Shown here in pieces: positions 24,812 through 37,500 of a stretch of 64,000 nt of DNA. The DNA is taken from assembly GCA_014607495.2 (NCBI GenBank), contig CP053148.1, forward strand, positions 14,322,001 to 14,386,000, read 5' to 3'. How positions within the stretch are numbered: the first letter of the stretch is position 1; each line of letters starts with the position of its first letter. Origin of the DNA: Carposina sasakii (taxonomy: Eukaryota; Arthropoda; Insecta; Lepidoptera; Carposinidae). The translations under genes were made by a program, and so were the position numbers. Below the pieces are notes generated by a model. The model saw nothing but the letters and a program-made list of their open reading frames with translations. It was not told the origin of the DNA and did no database searches.

Positions 24812-24956
24812 TGCAGAAAAACGCAGTATATTTACTCAACTTTGGACCCTAATATTTTGGAAACCAGACACTTCCCAGGTATGCCAATTCCATGGAGAAA
24901 AATGATCATGATGATGAGGAGATTCCGTAGATTTTGGGAACGTTGACGACCAAAAA
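24812..24956 (-). mobile_element. CAGGATG-family MITE fragment
   Basis: Reverse complement of the left 145 bp of the element at 48392-48783 (GGTCGTCAACGTTCCC, CCTGGGAAGTGTCTGGTTTCC). The other end is missing. Confidence 0.7.
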
Positions 24957-25363
24957 TTCTTTCATCACAATAACAATTTCTCCTCTAGTCACATGAATGT
25001 AGAATCCAATTGCATGAGCATATTTCACTAAGACAATGTACCTTCCTATACAGTCATGGAGGTAATAAAAATATAGTAATGTCCACTCTGATCACATTAA
25101 CTTCAAAGTTTAGAAAATAATAATTTTCTGGATATTATCAGAAAATTTATAAGTGATTGTAAATGAAATTTTCTACTTACTGTTTTGACTAGATGATGAT
25201 GATAGGTATAAAATAATAGATTAATATTTATTATACATGTTGATGTAACTATAAGCATACACCGTTGGATGGGCCATCAAAGAATTTTAAAAACAAATTT
25301 AATAAAGTGTGCAAAGTGTATACTCATTTAGGTATCTACTAAAAGTATTAATTAGGTAAGTAC
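24957..25363. other. Non-coding DNA, nothing recognised
   Basis: No feature seen. Confidence 0.35.
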
Positions 25364-25893
25364 ATAAATGGTAGAGATGCGCCGAATATTATAACCGTAT
25401 TCGGTATTCGGCAACTTTTTCACTATTTGTATTCGGCCGAATCATTCGGTTTTGGCGCCGAATATATTCGGTTCGAGTATTTTCATATTTTTGCCTACAC
25501 ATACGGTACAGCGCTAAGGAGATAACTTCTTATGTGACATTTATGTTCTACTAACGGCCGCCCACAACTTCGTCCGCGTGAAAGGTATTACATCCGTGCG
25601 AAGCTAGCCCTAGTTATACTTTCTCAGGTTCTAGACTACACAGGTAGTACCAAATTTCATTTCAATCTGTTCAGTAGTTTTGGCGTGAAAGCCAGACAGA
25701 CATACAGAGTAACTTTCGCATTTAATATATTATTTATGTATTAAATTTGAAAGATAACATAATATATTAGTAAAGATTATAAGTCAACAAAACCCATTTC
25801 ATCCCATTTACTAGCAACGTTTTTGCAATAAAAACCGTTTTTGTTTTTATTTACATCGTAATCGTGCAATGTTTGAAGCAAAGTGACAGACAG

Positions 25894-26307
25894 TAGGGAT
25901 GGCGATCAGAGATCGATTAATCGCAAAATCGATTTTTCGAGCCAAAAAAATAGATTTTTCAAATCGATATGTAGTACAGAATCCATAAAACAAGTATTGT
26001 ATAGAACGATAGCGAGCGTGGCCGGTGAAAGGGACGTAAATTATGGTACATCCAAAATGCAAGGTGGCCAGTCGAAAGAAAATTGCCCCATTTTGTGAAG
26101 TGGTGAAAGTGCTTATGATGAAAAATTATCATCATCCTGCCCTTATCCTATTACTTATGGGGTCGGTCAGCGTAATATGGTTTATTTATATGGAAATTTT
26201 TTGGAAATCAATCTTTTAGACCTCGATTTTTTTTGTGGGTCGATTCATCAGGTCACGATTCGAATCGATTTAAAAATCGATATTTTTGGAAAGAATTGCC
26301 ATCCCTA
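25894..26307. mobile_element. Nested hAT-type MITE with 8-bp target duplication
   Basis: Ends TAGGGATGGCGATC / GAATTGCCATCCCTA flanked by ACAGACAG at 25886-25893 and 26308-26315. Subterminal ATCGATTT repeats. It sits inside the element 25372-26516 and itself contains a SINE-A tail (26127-26185). Confidence 0.85.
26127..26185 (-). mobile_element. SINE-A 3' fragment inside the nested hAT MITE
   Basis: TCATCATCCTGCCC...CTTATGGGGTCGGTCAGC is the reverse complement of the tail of the SINE at 59175-59427. Third level of the nest. Confidence 0.6.
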
Positions 26308-26524
26308 ACAGACAGCGCGGTGTGCACGGGTGGTGGGCGGTGAGGTACGACACGCTCACCATTTAGCCAGCAACGACACGTTAGAACTTGTTTGCGCCGC
26401 AAAACAATCAAATGGTAAACCGAATAATTCGGCCGAATATTCGGTTCGGTAAAGATTAAACCGAATACTATTCGGTATTCGGTTATTCGGTGAAATCAGT
26501 ATTCGGCGCATCTCTAATAAATGG

Positions 26525-27053
26525 ATATCACACAAGGAAAATAAAAAACATAAATGTGAAAAAACACTAAAACAACGGAAATTGACCAATCCATCGGAAT
26601 ATGTGGTTAGATACTTTGGCTACATAACTAGTAGGTACCTAATCATATTATAAAAGCAATGTTTTCATTTGATTTATTTGCTTGTGAAAATCATAAAGAT
26701 CTTTGTACCTAGGTATAGATCTAGGTAGGTACATTTTGTTTGTTAGCAGCTTTATATATGAAAATTTTACTATGTAGGTACAATAAAGCATAAGACTAAG
26801 GCCTAGTACATACTAGAATATTTTCTAAATATTTCACTAAGTTAATATATTTTAAACTGGTGCAATATAATTATGTAGGTAAGTAATAGGATTTTGAAAG
26901 GTATGGACTTACACTGATATGTAGGCTACATAGGTAATATACGGCATAGCTACAAATACACGCTAAAGTTTACAATAAATGTAAGGAAAAGTAGATAATT
27001 AAATAAACATTAAAAAATGTGTGCGTTTTATTTGGCCATTTAATTTAATAATA
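26525..27053. other. Non-coding DNA, nothing recognised
   Basis: AT-rich, with many AGGTAGGTAC words; no gene. Confidence 0.35.
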
Positions 27054-27439
27054 TACAGGGTTAATTTTAAAACATCAATAACCTCACAAGACTAGGTAGC
27101 TACCATCATAAACAATAACATTTGTTCTACGAGTTTTGATAATTTGTCACACTTTACTTTCATAGAAAAATAAATATCCATTTAATATTACCTCTGAATG
27201 TTCTTAAGTCTGTACATAATACTGAGGCGCGCGCCATCGCGGGCGTCAACCTTTTCGTATACCTACCTACCTACGAATGGAGCAGACTTAAAAATGTCAC
27301 GACAGTACAATAAGAACTTGGAAAATCATTTTTAATTAATGTATTGAGTTATGATAAAACTCGTAGAACAAATGTTATTGTTTATGACTTTAGCTATCTA
27401 GTCCTGCGAGGTTATTGATATTTTAAAATTAATCCTGTA
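27054..27439. mobile_element. MITE with ~95-bp inverted ends
   Basis: TA-CAGGGTTAATTTTAAAAC at the left and GATATTTTAAAATTAATCCTG-like sequence at the right are complementary for about 95 bp (both contain AACAATAACATTTGTTCTAC or its complement). Flanks fit a TA duplication. A GC-rich core (27235-27255) lies between. Confidence 0.8.
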
Positions 27440-29363
27440 TATAAAATTTTATATGAATAAAAATTAAAGGCTGTTGAGCCGATGATTCTTTTGCCTACCA
27501 TTTGTGACGCATAAAAAAATTAACGGTGTCAGTGGCTATTTTGCTCTATAAGGATCAAACCGTTCAAACATGGTTCAAACAAAACAAATGTATAAAAGAC
27601 GTCCGTCTAATGCGTTAGCATATCTAAAAACGAACAAGCCAGGGCTGCGCAAGAAGACCTTAGATTTCACCATAGAAATGTAGATACTAAATCCCTGGTT
27701 TTGACGAACTTTTGATTGTCCTTTTCGTTGCTTTGTCATTTTACATTATCCCCACGCTCTCGCTGTCTCGTCCCATTATCGTCGTAGAAAAGTACCTATT
27801 AATGCTGTGTAGGTAGAAAATAAAATAATGTTAGTACAATACTTTTTACCGCCCGTCTTCTAGAGCAATGTTTGACCATTCCTAATCAATCAATCAATAC
27901 TATGGCTGTATGTTCCAAGTCCTTTGATAACTCATTTTGGAGTATCGGCATCTCTACTTAGTCTGTGGTATGGGCTTAAAAAAAAACAACTTCAACATGG
28001 CAGATGTATGCTCTACGTACAACTCTACCGAGTGCTCTACAAAATATTAAGTGATTGTGACCGAAGCTTCATTGCTAAATACAATTGTATTGATCTTAAC
28101 TTAACGTAACCAAATCTTATAGCGTTTGTGTTGTGTTGTTTTGACTACATTTTTCATAATTGCTAGGAGCAGGTGAGGTGACAACTTTCAATCCAAAGAT
28201 GTTTAGGAATGAGTGTCGCGATTTTTAAATTCTTCAACAATAAAAGGATAATTTCTATTTTGGTAAATATACAATAGTTAAATGAATTTTGTTCTTCATT
28301 TCATTATGCTCACTATCTAGAAAACTCTTAAGGTTTACTTCAAATCGTGTTAGCATTTTACCTATTAGGTACATTGGAACACTTCATGTCGTATCTATTT
28401 CCTATAAAATGTAATATTTTTTGGTTTACTTGTCAATGTTTTCGTAATTTAGTTGCCTTTTATAGTTCACATTATTCTCATGTAAGTTTTTTTTTACATA
28501 GAAATGTAATGGAGATCCTTGGCTTGCATCAGTAGAAAATCAATTTGTGACCAAGGACAGGCTGTTCCATTATTTGCTGCTGTTAGTTATTTTACTAGTA
28601 TCACTAAAATAACTACTAAAGCTATGATATTATTTGAAGCTATTTGATTTGAAGTCACAATACCTACATAAATTCATTGGTGCTACAGTACATTTGCCAA
28701 ATCATAAGTCCTCTCCCAAAACATGTATCATTCATTATTGCTTTATTGTAAAACAATATTTTGCATAACATGATTCTAAAGCCATTAATTTCTTGGCAAA
28801 ACTGGTAGTTATTGTTGATTCTAGAAACATTCTGCACTATTACTATGTTATCATACAGCTTTCCAACCCTGGCAACATATTTTTGCTACTATGTATTTTG
28901 GTATATTTTTCTGTCAACTTTGTTACTATTGTGTAAGTTAGCATCATTTTATTGACAATAATATTTTATACAGTACAGTGTTAGGTATATCTTTCTTTCT
29001 CATTCTGTGAAGCAAACATAAAGGGAATTGTGATAATCTTTTTACTACAAATATATCAGATCATATGTCAAACTTAAAAACAATACCACATTTTAAATGG
29101 CAGGTATAGCTTTCATCAATAAAACATGTGTCAAAAACACTTAACAAAGTTAGGCTTAGTACCTAGATAGAAAAGGTTTGTTAGGCATAACTTCAGTGTA
29201 TGTGTACATCTTGATTAACAATTTTACATTTTATAATGTACAATCAAATATAAATCATAATTTTAAATGTTCAGTAACATTCATTTTATGAATCTTGTTA
29301 ATGTAACATCTGGTCAAGCTATGCTAAACATGGCTGTAGGACTAGAATCTTCTTGCCTGCAAG
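27440..29363. other. Non-coding DNA, nothing recognised
   Basis: The open frames at 27924-28109 and 28347-28535 show no motif. No repeat family members were noticed, so this is one of the less invaded parts of the window. Confidence 0.35.
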
Positions 29364-29514
29364 CCTAGCATGACCTACGAAACACTATGTGATAAACCGA
29401 TTTATCAACATTTAGCCTGTCAAAATACGATAAATATAGCCGCCATGTAAAATTTTGTATAGAGACAATACAATATCGTATGATACGATATCCACGAAGA
29501 GTGGTCATGCTAGG
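29364..29514. mobile_element. Small MITE, CCTAGCATGACC ends
   Basis: CCTAGCATGACC at 29364 and its complement GGTCATGCTAGG at 29503-29514; 151 bp in all; the ACGATA words between them are also partly palindromic. Confidence 0.6.
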
Positions 29515-29709
29515 GGGGCTAGAGTGTAGCTACCCCATTTTTTTAGAATACAGCTGTATGTATGTGTTGTTTGTAAAGTTCATCTAGAATGGAATTCCTT
29601 AATTTCAGTCTTAAATGTAGTTATAACATGGTTAATAAAATGCTTTTTTTCCATTTCTTTATTAATAATTTTATAATAATGCTTTTTGTAAAGATGTGCT
29701 ACTGTATAT

Positions 29710-30155
29710 TATAGTAGAGCCTCGATAATCTGTACCCTAGCTAATCCGAACGCCTCTATAATCCGAACGACCCCCTGACCCTCATGCACCCGCCATTTCT
29801 CAGTCACTCGCAGGCACAGAACAACAACAAGCTGTGTCTGCCTTTAAATACTTGTTTAGATTGGGTGGATGAAGTCGATATTTTGATGTCAGAAAAAAGC
29901 TTTTGCGTAAATTAAGGGATAAAGCATTTTTTATGTCACTAAACATAAATCGCCAAAGCACTATTCTGGATTTTTTTTAAAAGGCTGATTGATACTTTAA
30001 CTATATAACAATTTTGCATTATTAAAGCTTATTCTTAATTACACATAACATTGTTTCTTTTTTAAATGCTCTTATTTATTTACATTCTATAATCCGAACG
30101 CTGTGTGCATCCGAACAGGGTGTAAATTTTAGGTGTTCGAAGAGGCTCTACTGTA
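29710..30155. mobile_element. pogo/Tigger-like non-autonomous element
   Basis: Ends TA-TAGTAGAGCCTCGATAATC and ...GAGGCTCTACTG-TA, with further TAATCCGAACG repeats just inside. TA duplication plus CAGTAGAG...ATAATCCGAA termini is the pattern I associate with Tigger/pogo elements. 446 bp, no intact transposase. Confidence 0.7.
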
Positions 30156-30444
30156 CTTGATTTTTGTTCGATAAATCTTAGGATATATTCACTGACATCT
30201 ATCATTGGTTTCTCTCACCTTGAATCTACATCCAACACTCAATTATACAAAGGTTATTCAATTCTCCTTTATTTGTTTCATGGTTTACCTCATAATATAT
30301 GTCTTCACTTGCATTTTGCGAACCAAATATTACCATGGTTGATTGTCAAGGAAGTGATGGCACATAGAACCATGTTTCTTTTTTTTATTGTAACTACTTA
30401 AGAATTATGAACTGTAATGATTTAAGAATTCACTGTTCCTATAA

Positions 30445-30720
30445 TACACTTGCGAGCAAAAATATGGAATCACTTACCTGAAATTGATTCCGCGCGGTCT
30501 TGAGTACTAAAAAAATAGTTGAATAATAATAAAAGTGGCACCATTTTAAAGGTTAAACTGTTAGCTTTAAATTGATATGAATATATGTATCAATTTAAAG
30601 CTAACAGTATAACCTTTAAAATGGTTATTAATTTTTTTATTATTAACTAGTTATTTAACCCTCAAGATCGCGCGGAACCAATTTCAGGTAAGTGATTCCA
30701 TACTTTTGCTCGCGAGTGTA
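30445..30720. mobile_element. 276-bp near-perfect palindrome (foldback MITE) upstream of Alh
   Basis: TA-CACTTGCGAGCAAAAATATG at the left and CATACTTTTGCTCGCGAGTG-TA at the right. Complementarity continues almost to the centre near 30580 (arms of about 135 bp with a few indels). Termini resemble Tc1/mariner-type ends and the duplication is TA. It lies 570 bp 5' of the Alh coding exon 1. Confidence 0.85.
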
Positions 30721-31290
30721 TAATGTATAATTTTGGTTAACTATTCATAAATGTTTCCTATATGGGTTGCTATTTCACCCTCATCCCTATTAAGTCCATA
30801 AAATCAACTAATGACTACATGGGGTTTTCATTGCACTGCAAGTTATTTTGCACCCCTATTTTATAAATCATATGGTGGATATACTCAGCCTTATTTATTA
30901 TATTGCCAGCTTTATGTGCTGTAGATGCACTGTGTCTGGCCATATAGAATCACTAGAAGTTTATAATCACATAGTAATCAGATTTGAACATTATATCTGA
31001 CCAATGGTAATACAGATGTGGTGTGGAATTCCCGTCAGAATTGTATTAGATTCGCTTTTCGCATCTCGTGGGTCAATAATACGACGCGCTCACATTTCGA
31101 AATAACTATCTAGATAAAACTCAGTGAACTTTAAAGTGGGGCTGGTTTTGTAAGTGCAGTTAAATTCAATAATTATGCTGCACTTTAATGTTCAAAGAAT
31201 TTTGTCTAGTATTTATAAGACCGAGATCACATCTGAGCTGTGTAAATCCACCTGAACAAAACAGATACTAACAAGAAAGGGGTCTTGCAG

Positions 31291-31318
31291 GAATTAAACT
31301 TATAATGCCGGCTCCAAA
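31291..31318 (+). other. Alh: Alh 5' untranslated stretch before the start codon
   Basis: An AG acceptor-like site (GGTCTTGCAG, ending 31290) precedes 28 nt of leader. An in-frame TAA at 31295-31297 shows that coding cannot extend upstream in this exon. Either an upstream non-coding exon is spliced here or transcription starts nearby; no promoter was identifiable. Confidence 0.5.
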
Positions 31319-31322
31319 ATGA
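31305..31322 (+). promoter_or_regulatory. Five-codon uORF whose stop overlaps the Alh start codon
   Basis: ATG-CCG-GCT-CCA-AAA-TGA: the TGA (31320-31322) overlaps the main ATG (31319-31321) as ATGA. A at -3 for both AUGs. Such an overlap could damp translation or couple it by reinitiation. Confidence 0.6.
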
Positions 31323-31507
31323 AGGAGATGGTAGGAGGATGCTGCGTGTGCTCTGACGAGCGGGGCTGGCCCGACAACCCGCTGGTCTACTGCGACGGGA
31401 ATGGATGTACGGTTGCTGTCCACCAGGCGTGCTACGGCATCGTCACTGTGCCCACTGGGCCTTGGTATTGCAGAAAGTGTGAGAGTCCAGAGACCAAAGG
31501 CAAAGTG
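31319..31507 (+). CDS. Alh: Alh exon 1 (PHD finger)
   Basis: 63 codons, phase 0 out, donor GTATGT. Contains the first PHD finger: CCVC, CDGNGC, HQAC, WYCRKC zinc ligands. MKEM before GGCCVC is the usual family N-terminus, so no upstream coding is needed. Confidence 0.95.
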
Positions 31508-34500
31508 GTATGTAAACAAATAAAGTGTAACAGGGGTATCTTGAGAATAATGCGATAGCCTGCTACCAACAGAGTACTTTTCTAAGAAAATACATAAAAA
31601 CCTTCCAGGTTGTGTGAATATAACTGGTCAAGTTAGGCATGTGTTGGCTTAATATACCTCTTTTCTTACACCCTTTATATTTTATAAAATATTAATAAGA
31701 AAATGAAAAAAAAAATCCCCCGAGTGAGATTTGAACTCACGACCATTCGCATTCCGTGCATCACTCTACCAAATGAGCTATCGGGTCACTTAACTCGGAT
31801 GACGAATTTTACCATCTCTTTTAAATTACGTTTTTGGCAACGTTATGTTGTCAAAATTTTGTCGTAGTCAGTACAAAACCACTTTTCACTGTATAGGACT
31901 GTATCAACTTGTGTCATTAAAGCTTATTTGTCTTGGACATGTTTCTCTTTCCTGTAGGCTTCCTGTTGAAGTTGTAACTTACATACACATATGTATATGA
32001 TTTCAACTTCGAATTTATACATGTGAAAAGTGGTTTTAACAATAACCTAACACTTACTATTTATGGGGATAAAGTATCAATATATTTACTTGTTTGGGTT
32101 TATTATCAATACATTAATCATTTTTCCTGCAGAGATGTGAACTGTGCCCATCAAAATCAGGTGCCTTGAAAAGGACGGACACTAATGGGTGGGCTCATGT
32201 AGTGTGTGCACTGTATATTCCGGAAGTCAGGTTTGGAAATGTCACTTCTATGGAACCTATTGTCCTGAGGCTCATACCTGCTGAGAGATATAATAAGGTG
32301 AGAATAATCATTTCATTTATTCGAAAATCAAAATCATTTATTCGACATGAAAGCATTAACAACTTGTTTGTCGATTGTTTAATTATATGTTACTTTCTAT
32401 GTTCCCACCCCAAAAATTAAACCGCTACCAAACAAAAAAGTAGGTGAATTTAAACAACCCAAAAATAAATAAATCGCAAAGCTTTTGCTTTGGCAACGGT
32501 CACCACCCCAAGGTGCGATTTGATACGGTCTGTCAGGCATAAGTTAGCGATTCGGGGCTTAATAGCCACCAACGTGGAGCTAACAAGAGTTAAGGTCGCC
32601 TAAAGACGAAATCCAGGAGAGCTGCTACACAGTTCTCCTTTATGGCAAAACCAACATTAGGTCTGACACACCGCATGATTCTACTATTACTGTTACACTA
32701 CTCGTATCTCAGTGAAGTGTCACTGCTTAGAAGAAGAAATAGCAAGAAAACTCCCAGCGACAAAGTCAAAACTAAGTAACATATTAACAAAAGAATCTAT
32801 AGTACCGACATTCCTATGTTTCTGTATAAGACCAAGTATGCTTGTAGCACTTTTTCCTGTTTAAGATTTTACCTATATTTGACTGAATTATGACTGTGTA
32901 TTTAAATTCTAATAATTATTTTTGACTAGACTTGCTACATTTGTCAAGAATCAAACAAATCTCACCGCTCTACTGCTGGGGCTTGCATGCAGTGCAACAA
33001 ATCTGGTAAGTGTCACCATTATTATAATAGTGTTTTTCTTCAAAATAAAGCATAGAGAATTTAATAATTATAGTGAAACTATATCTAATGAAGTGCAGTA
33101 ATCCAGAAATAACATGTATTAAACTTGTGTTGAATACTGCTAATTTTAATACTGTATGTGTATACATAGTAATAAGTTAAGGAAGACGGAAGGAAGATGG
33201 AACAATTTTGTATGTATTTGTTATATGGTCTCGGCGATACCGTCTTGCTCGTATCTGACCTCTGAAAGAGGCGTCAAAATATCTGTACTTACGCCAATTA
33301 CAGAGATGAATAGTGAGTGGTCATTTTCCAAATTTCTTTTTAAACCGTGGCCGTGCTTTGACCAAGGACTAGAAGAAAGTCTATATAAAATTTCGAAGGC
33401 AATGTTATAAATGAAACTAGAACTAAAAAAAGTAGAGTGTGTATAGGTGAATGTAAGTCAAGGGCCTGGCTATTAAATATCATGTCTTTGGCAGGTTGCA
33501 AACAGCAATTCCACGTAACGTGTGCGCAAAGTCTAGGCCTGTTGTGCGAAGAGGCCGGGAACTATTTGGACAACGTCAAGTACTGCGGATACTGTCAACA
33601 CCATTACAGCAAATTGGTGAGTTAACAGTGAACGAAGGCCCCCAAATCGGAAGTATTATTTTTCTCTAAGTAATTGAATTGACACTTATAATTATTATAC
33701 TGTTTTCTTACTTGGGTTGTTGTATACTGCACATTTTAACTTAATTGATATTATTTTTATGCTACTTAAATATATGTGTATTTATTTACTTCCTATTTTA
33801 TTTTAAATATTTCATATTTACATGTGTATTATTGTAACTTTATATAATAAATGTATCATTGAATTTTCATTCATCCCTACATCTCCACACTAGACACAAC
33901 AGGTTTTCATACAAGACATGGTATTATCTAAATCATATTCAAAAGCAGCATTAAAATGCCAGCTTATTATCCCCTATTATATATTATTTCTTATGACATA
34001 CTTACTCAATTTTTATACTGAACAAAACTGGCCCTCCCGTCCACCGCGAACGTTACATTTCGGTCACTATCGTAAAACTCGGCTTCTTTGATCTTGTTCT
34101 TTGGCCGAAGCCGATATTTAGCCGAACCTAAGCCAAACTTCGAACACTAACCGCCAATTCGCGAATCATCAAACATGGTCGTCACCTAATTCCGAATAGA
34201 GTGCGTTTCACCAAATAGTTCCTATGAACGATAGCGCTAGTTTCTCCTGTATATTGACTACATTTTGCAGTAACTGCACACACAGTTCCGTAATTCACAC
34301 ACGGGAGTTATTCTATGAAACGGACTCTACTGAAGTCACTTTGTTTGTACAGAAAAAGGGCGGTAACGTTAAAACGATTCCGCCGTACAAGCCGGTGTTA
34401 CACCACAGTCCGTCAAGCGAGTCGAGCGAGAAAGAGGGCGGGGCTTCTCCTATGGCGGGCGGGAGCGGCACTCCGACACACGCGGCTAAGGCTAAAGGGG

Positions 34501-37500
34501 TATGTGCAAACCTTTCTACCTTTGAGTGACAATTTATTTATTAAATGCCGATAAAGAATTACTTTGGATATTAATAAAATCAATGTTTCTCTATCTAAGT
34601 TCTTTTTTGGCGCGTAATACTATAAGTTAAAAGGGTGTGTGCAGACCTTTCTAGGTTATGCTGTACTTATACAACTATTCGGCAACCATGTTATTGTATT
34701 GTCAGTTTTCTAACTACGAGTATTTGGCCTACGTTTTCCTACATTAAAAATAAAATATTGGGGCACGATTTTTGGATAAAAACTTGCTCATGTTAGTTCG
34801 CTGATTATTGTTTTATAGATAAAGGATTCCTAAAAAGCTTTAAATTGAGAAATAACTATTTATAAGGTTTAAATTGTTTCTGTATTAGATATGTAAATGT
34901 CCCATATTAGAAATTGTTTAAGTATGTATATAATTATTGTACTTAGTATTATGAAGTTAAATATGTATTTGTGAATAAAAATCTTATGTAAGTACATATT
35001 ATGTTATACCTAATAATACATATAGTAAAAATTATTATTTTATGCTATAAAATATTACGAACAAACTATAGGTAGAGTTCTTAGCTAACAGAAAATGGTA
35101 AATATTTGTATTTTTTATGTTATTATAACTATCGTGTGATAAGTAAAGTATTTTACTAATTACGCTTACGTTGACTTTTGTTGCTAAATTGTGATTTGTA
35201 TTATTTTCAAGCCTGGGCGTAAATCGTCGCACACAAGTAGCTCCACTTCGGGGAAAAATACACCCAACTCGAAAACACCCACAAACTCCAGCCAGCCAGG
35301 TAATGATACACAACTTATTATTTACGAAATTTTACGAACAATACAGAAAAAAAATCAGCATTTTGCCCTATAAGCAATGAATACAATTAGAATACAGTGT
35401 ATCTATTCAGAAATAATCTAAATATGTAGTTGTGCTTTATTGAAGTTGTGAAATAGAAAGGGTGAATATAACATAAACTAAATGATGAACGTGTACTGCA
35501 AAATTAAATAATAACTATTAGAAATAAAGCTAAAACTAACACCTATATCCTAGAGACTTTGTTTAACGCAAAAAAAATATTCCAACCAGTTTGTGGTCAT
35601 CCATAAATTACGTCACACGAATTTCATGATATTTTGCCCCTCCCCCCCCTTGTCACAGCTGGTCTCATTTGTGAGAACCCCCTCCCTAGTGTGACGTCAC
35701 ATTTAGCTTTTTTGCAAATTTATATTTAGAGATTACTGAATGAAAATGTGACGTCACGAAATTTAGGACCCCTCCCACCCACTTGTCACACAATGTCACA
35801 GTTTGATGACCCCCTCCCTCCCCCTTAACCTGTGACGTAATATATGGATGGCCCCTTGACATTATTTAATAATTAATTATGTATAAGCTACGCTTAGAGT
35901 AATATAAGTTTACTAACAAGTCGTTTTTGTGATAGCTGACATGCAGGAGCCGACAGAGCCTCCGCCCTCGGGAAAGAGACAAAAAACAAGCGACAAAAGT
36001 GTGTTACATGTCTGTTGTGTGTAGTGACGAGTAGATAGATTAAACAAGACTTGTTTAGTGCATGACATGCTAGTACGAGTACTACGGTCGACATGTGCGG
36101 TGTTATTACAAAAACGCGTCACACTGTTTATAAATGACATTTGACAGAAAATGTGTGGAATATCTGTTAAAATGCAGATGTTTTGTGTTTTTTTTTTGTA
36201 ATAACACGGTCGATTTGTAAATAGGTTTCGCAGCTCCACTTGCAGGGAATGCGTAGATCAAGATCGCGAATATGCACACACGGCATCTCTTTGTTTTAAG
36301 TATGCCAAAAAAATTATGCAGCCTGTGTGCTAGCTAAATCGTGATTAGATTAAATCTAGATTTACGCATTTTTTGTGTAAGTGGGGCTAACAATTTGTAT
36401 ATAGAATACATTGTGGAGGCATTTCGTTCATTTCTATAGTTCAAATAGAAAGCGTGTTTTGATAGGATGTCTTTGAACAATGTAGCTGGTAGTTATGAGA
36501 AAGCGGCAAATCTTTTATACGCATGTAGGTACTAAGCCGTGTAATGCTCCGGGATTTGATATCATCATTGTGTCAAACATAACTCTGTGTCATCGGTAAC
36601 ATTTACTTAGTTTTAGCATGTTGTCTACTTTTAGAGAAACATAGAGCATGTACATGAAATAGCCTCTTCAGATCTTAGAAGCTAATGAACATTAATATTC
36701 TTTATGCAGATTTAGATTGTTATGTCATTTCTTAGTCTGGTAAGCCACAGGAGGTATATTTGCTAAAACGACAACCGAGGTTTCATCAACTAAAAATGTA
36801 CAATACCATAGTTGTAATTATTGTGTTGTTGGTATAGCACACATTACATGCAAATAGCTCCTTGTTTAGTATGGTTAAGCTTGTATACAGTTACTTTAAC
36901 GGTTTACACATTGCTTGCCAACCTTTTCAGCTGTCTGTTAATTTGTATGGCCATGCGAGGCTTAACCCCCTCTCTGCTATAGACAAGAAGAAGCCGTCGC
37001 CGATGCGTCGCGGGTCCGGCGCGGACGTCAGCTCGGGCAGTAAAAATAACACGCCGGCACCTTCGCCGCAGCACTCCCATGACAGTGCGCCGCCTAAAGG
37101 TACATCTTCCATATCGCATTATTTATGGGGTCGCCGCAATATGGTTTCTTTCGAAACTCATTCAACTCTCAACGAGTAGGCTGACGTCTGACGCCTCGGG
37201 TATAGCTTAGTTACGGTTTTTAGAATATTAAATTCCATGAATGAAATAAAGTTAATTGGTGACTGGGATCGAACCTACTCCTTCCGGCTGTAAGGCACGT
37301 TCTAAACATTGTGCTATCGTTACTTGGCTGGCTCCTACCTAAAGGTACGGTTAAAGCACATATTGCGCGTTGCAAGCATGCAGTGTCCTTGTGTTACTTC
37401 AATATTATCCATTACTAATTGACATTTATACTAATTCTACGTATCGCCACAGCCGCCAATCACAGCAGGGGTTAGCCATCTGCGCAAGAGATTTAGCTTT

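Larger units (their letters stand above)
25372..26516. mobile_element. hAT-type element with 8-bp target duplication, outer shell of a nest
   Basis: Inverted ends TAGAGATGCGCCGAATA / TATTCGGCGCATCTCTA flanked by ATAAATGG at 25364-25371 and 26517-26524. Subterminal regions are packed with ATTCGG/CCGAAT words. No transposase frame. It has been invaded by a smaller hAT MITE (25894-26307) and by a GTCCGCGTG-type repeat fragment (about 25555-25735). Confidence 0.88.

Noticed and set aside
31319..31558. Single-exon 79-aa PHD protein as read directly from the frame
   Set aside because: Residues after 63 come from intron read-through past the GTATGT donor; the true continuation is at 32133.
31705..31795. 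Functional tRNA gene
   Set aside because: Acceptor stem has mismatches, the anticodon stem does not pair and T33 is missing.
33156..33410. 84-codon open frame in Alh intron 3
   Set aside because: It is not needed for phase, lacks good flanking splice sites and has no family resemblance.
35913..36239. 108-codon minus-strand frame over Alh exon 7
   Set aside because: Antisense shadow of a coding exon and adjacent intron; composition and content are not coding-like.
37251..37320. tRNA gene suggested by the B-box GTTCGATCCC on the minus strand
   Set aside because: It is the head of the SINE-A copy; the arms do not fold as a tRNA.
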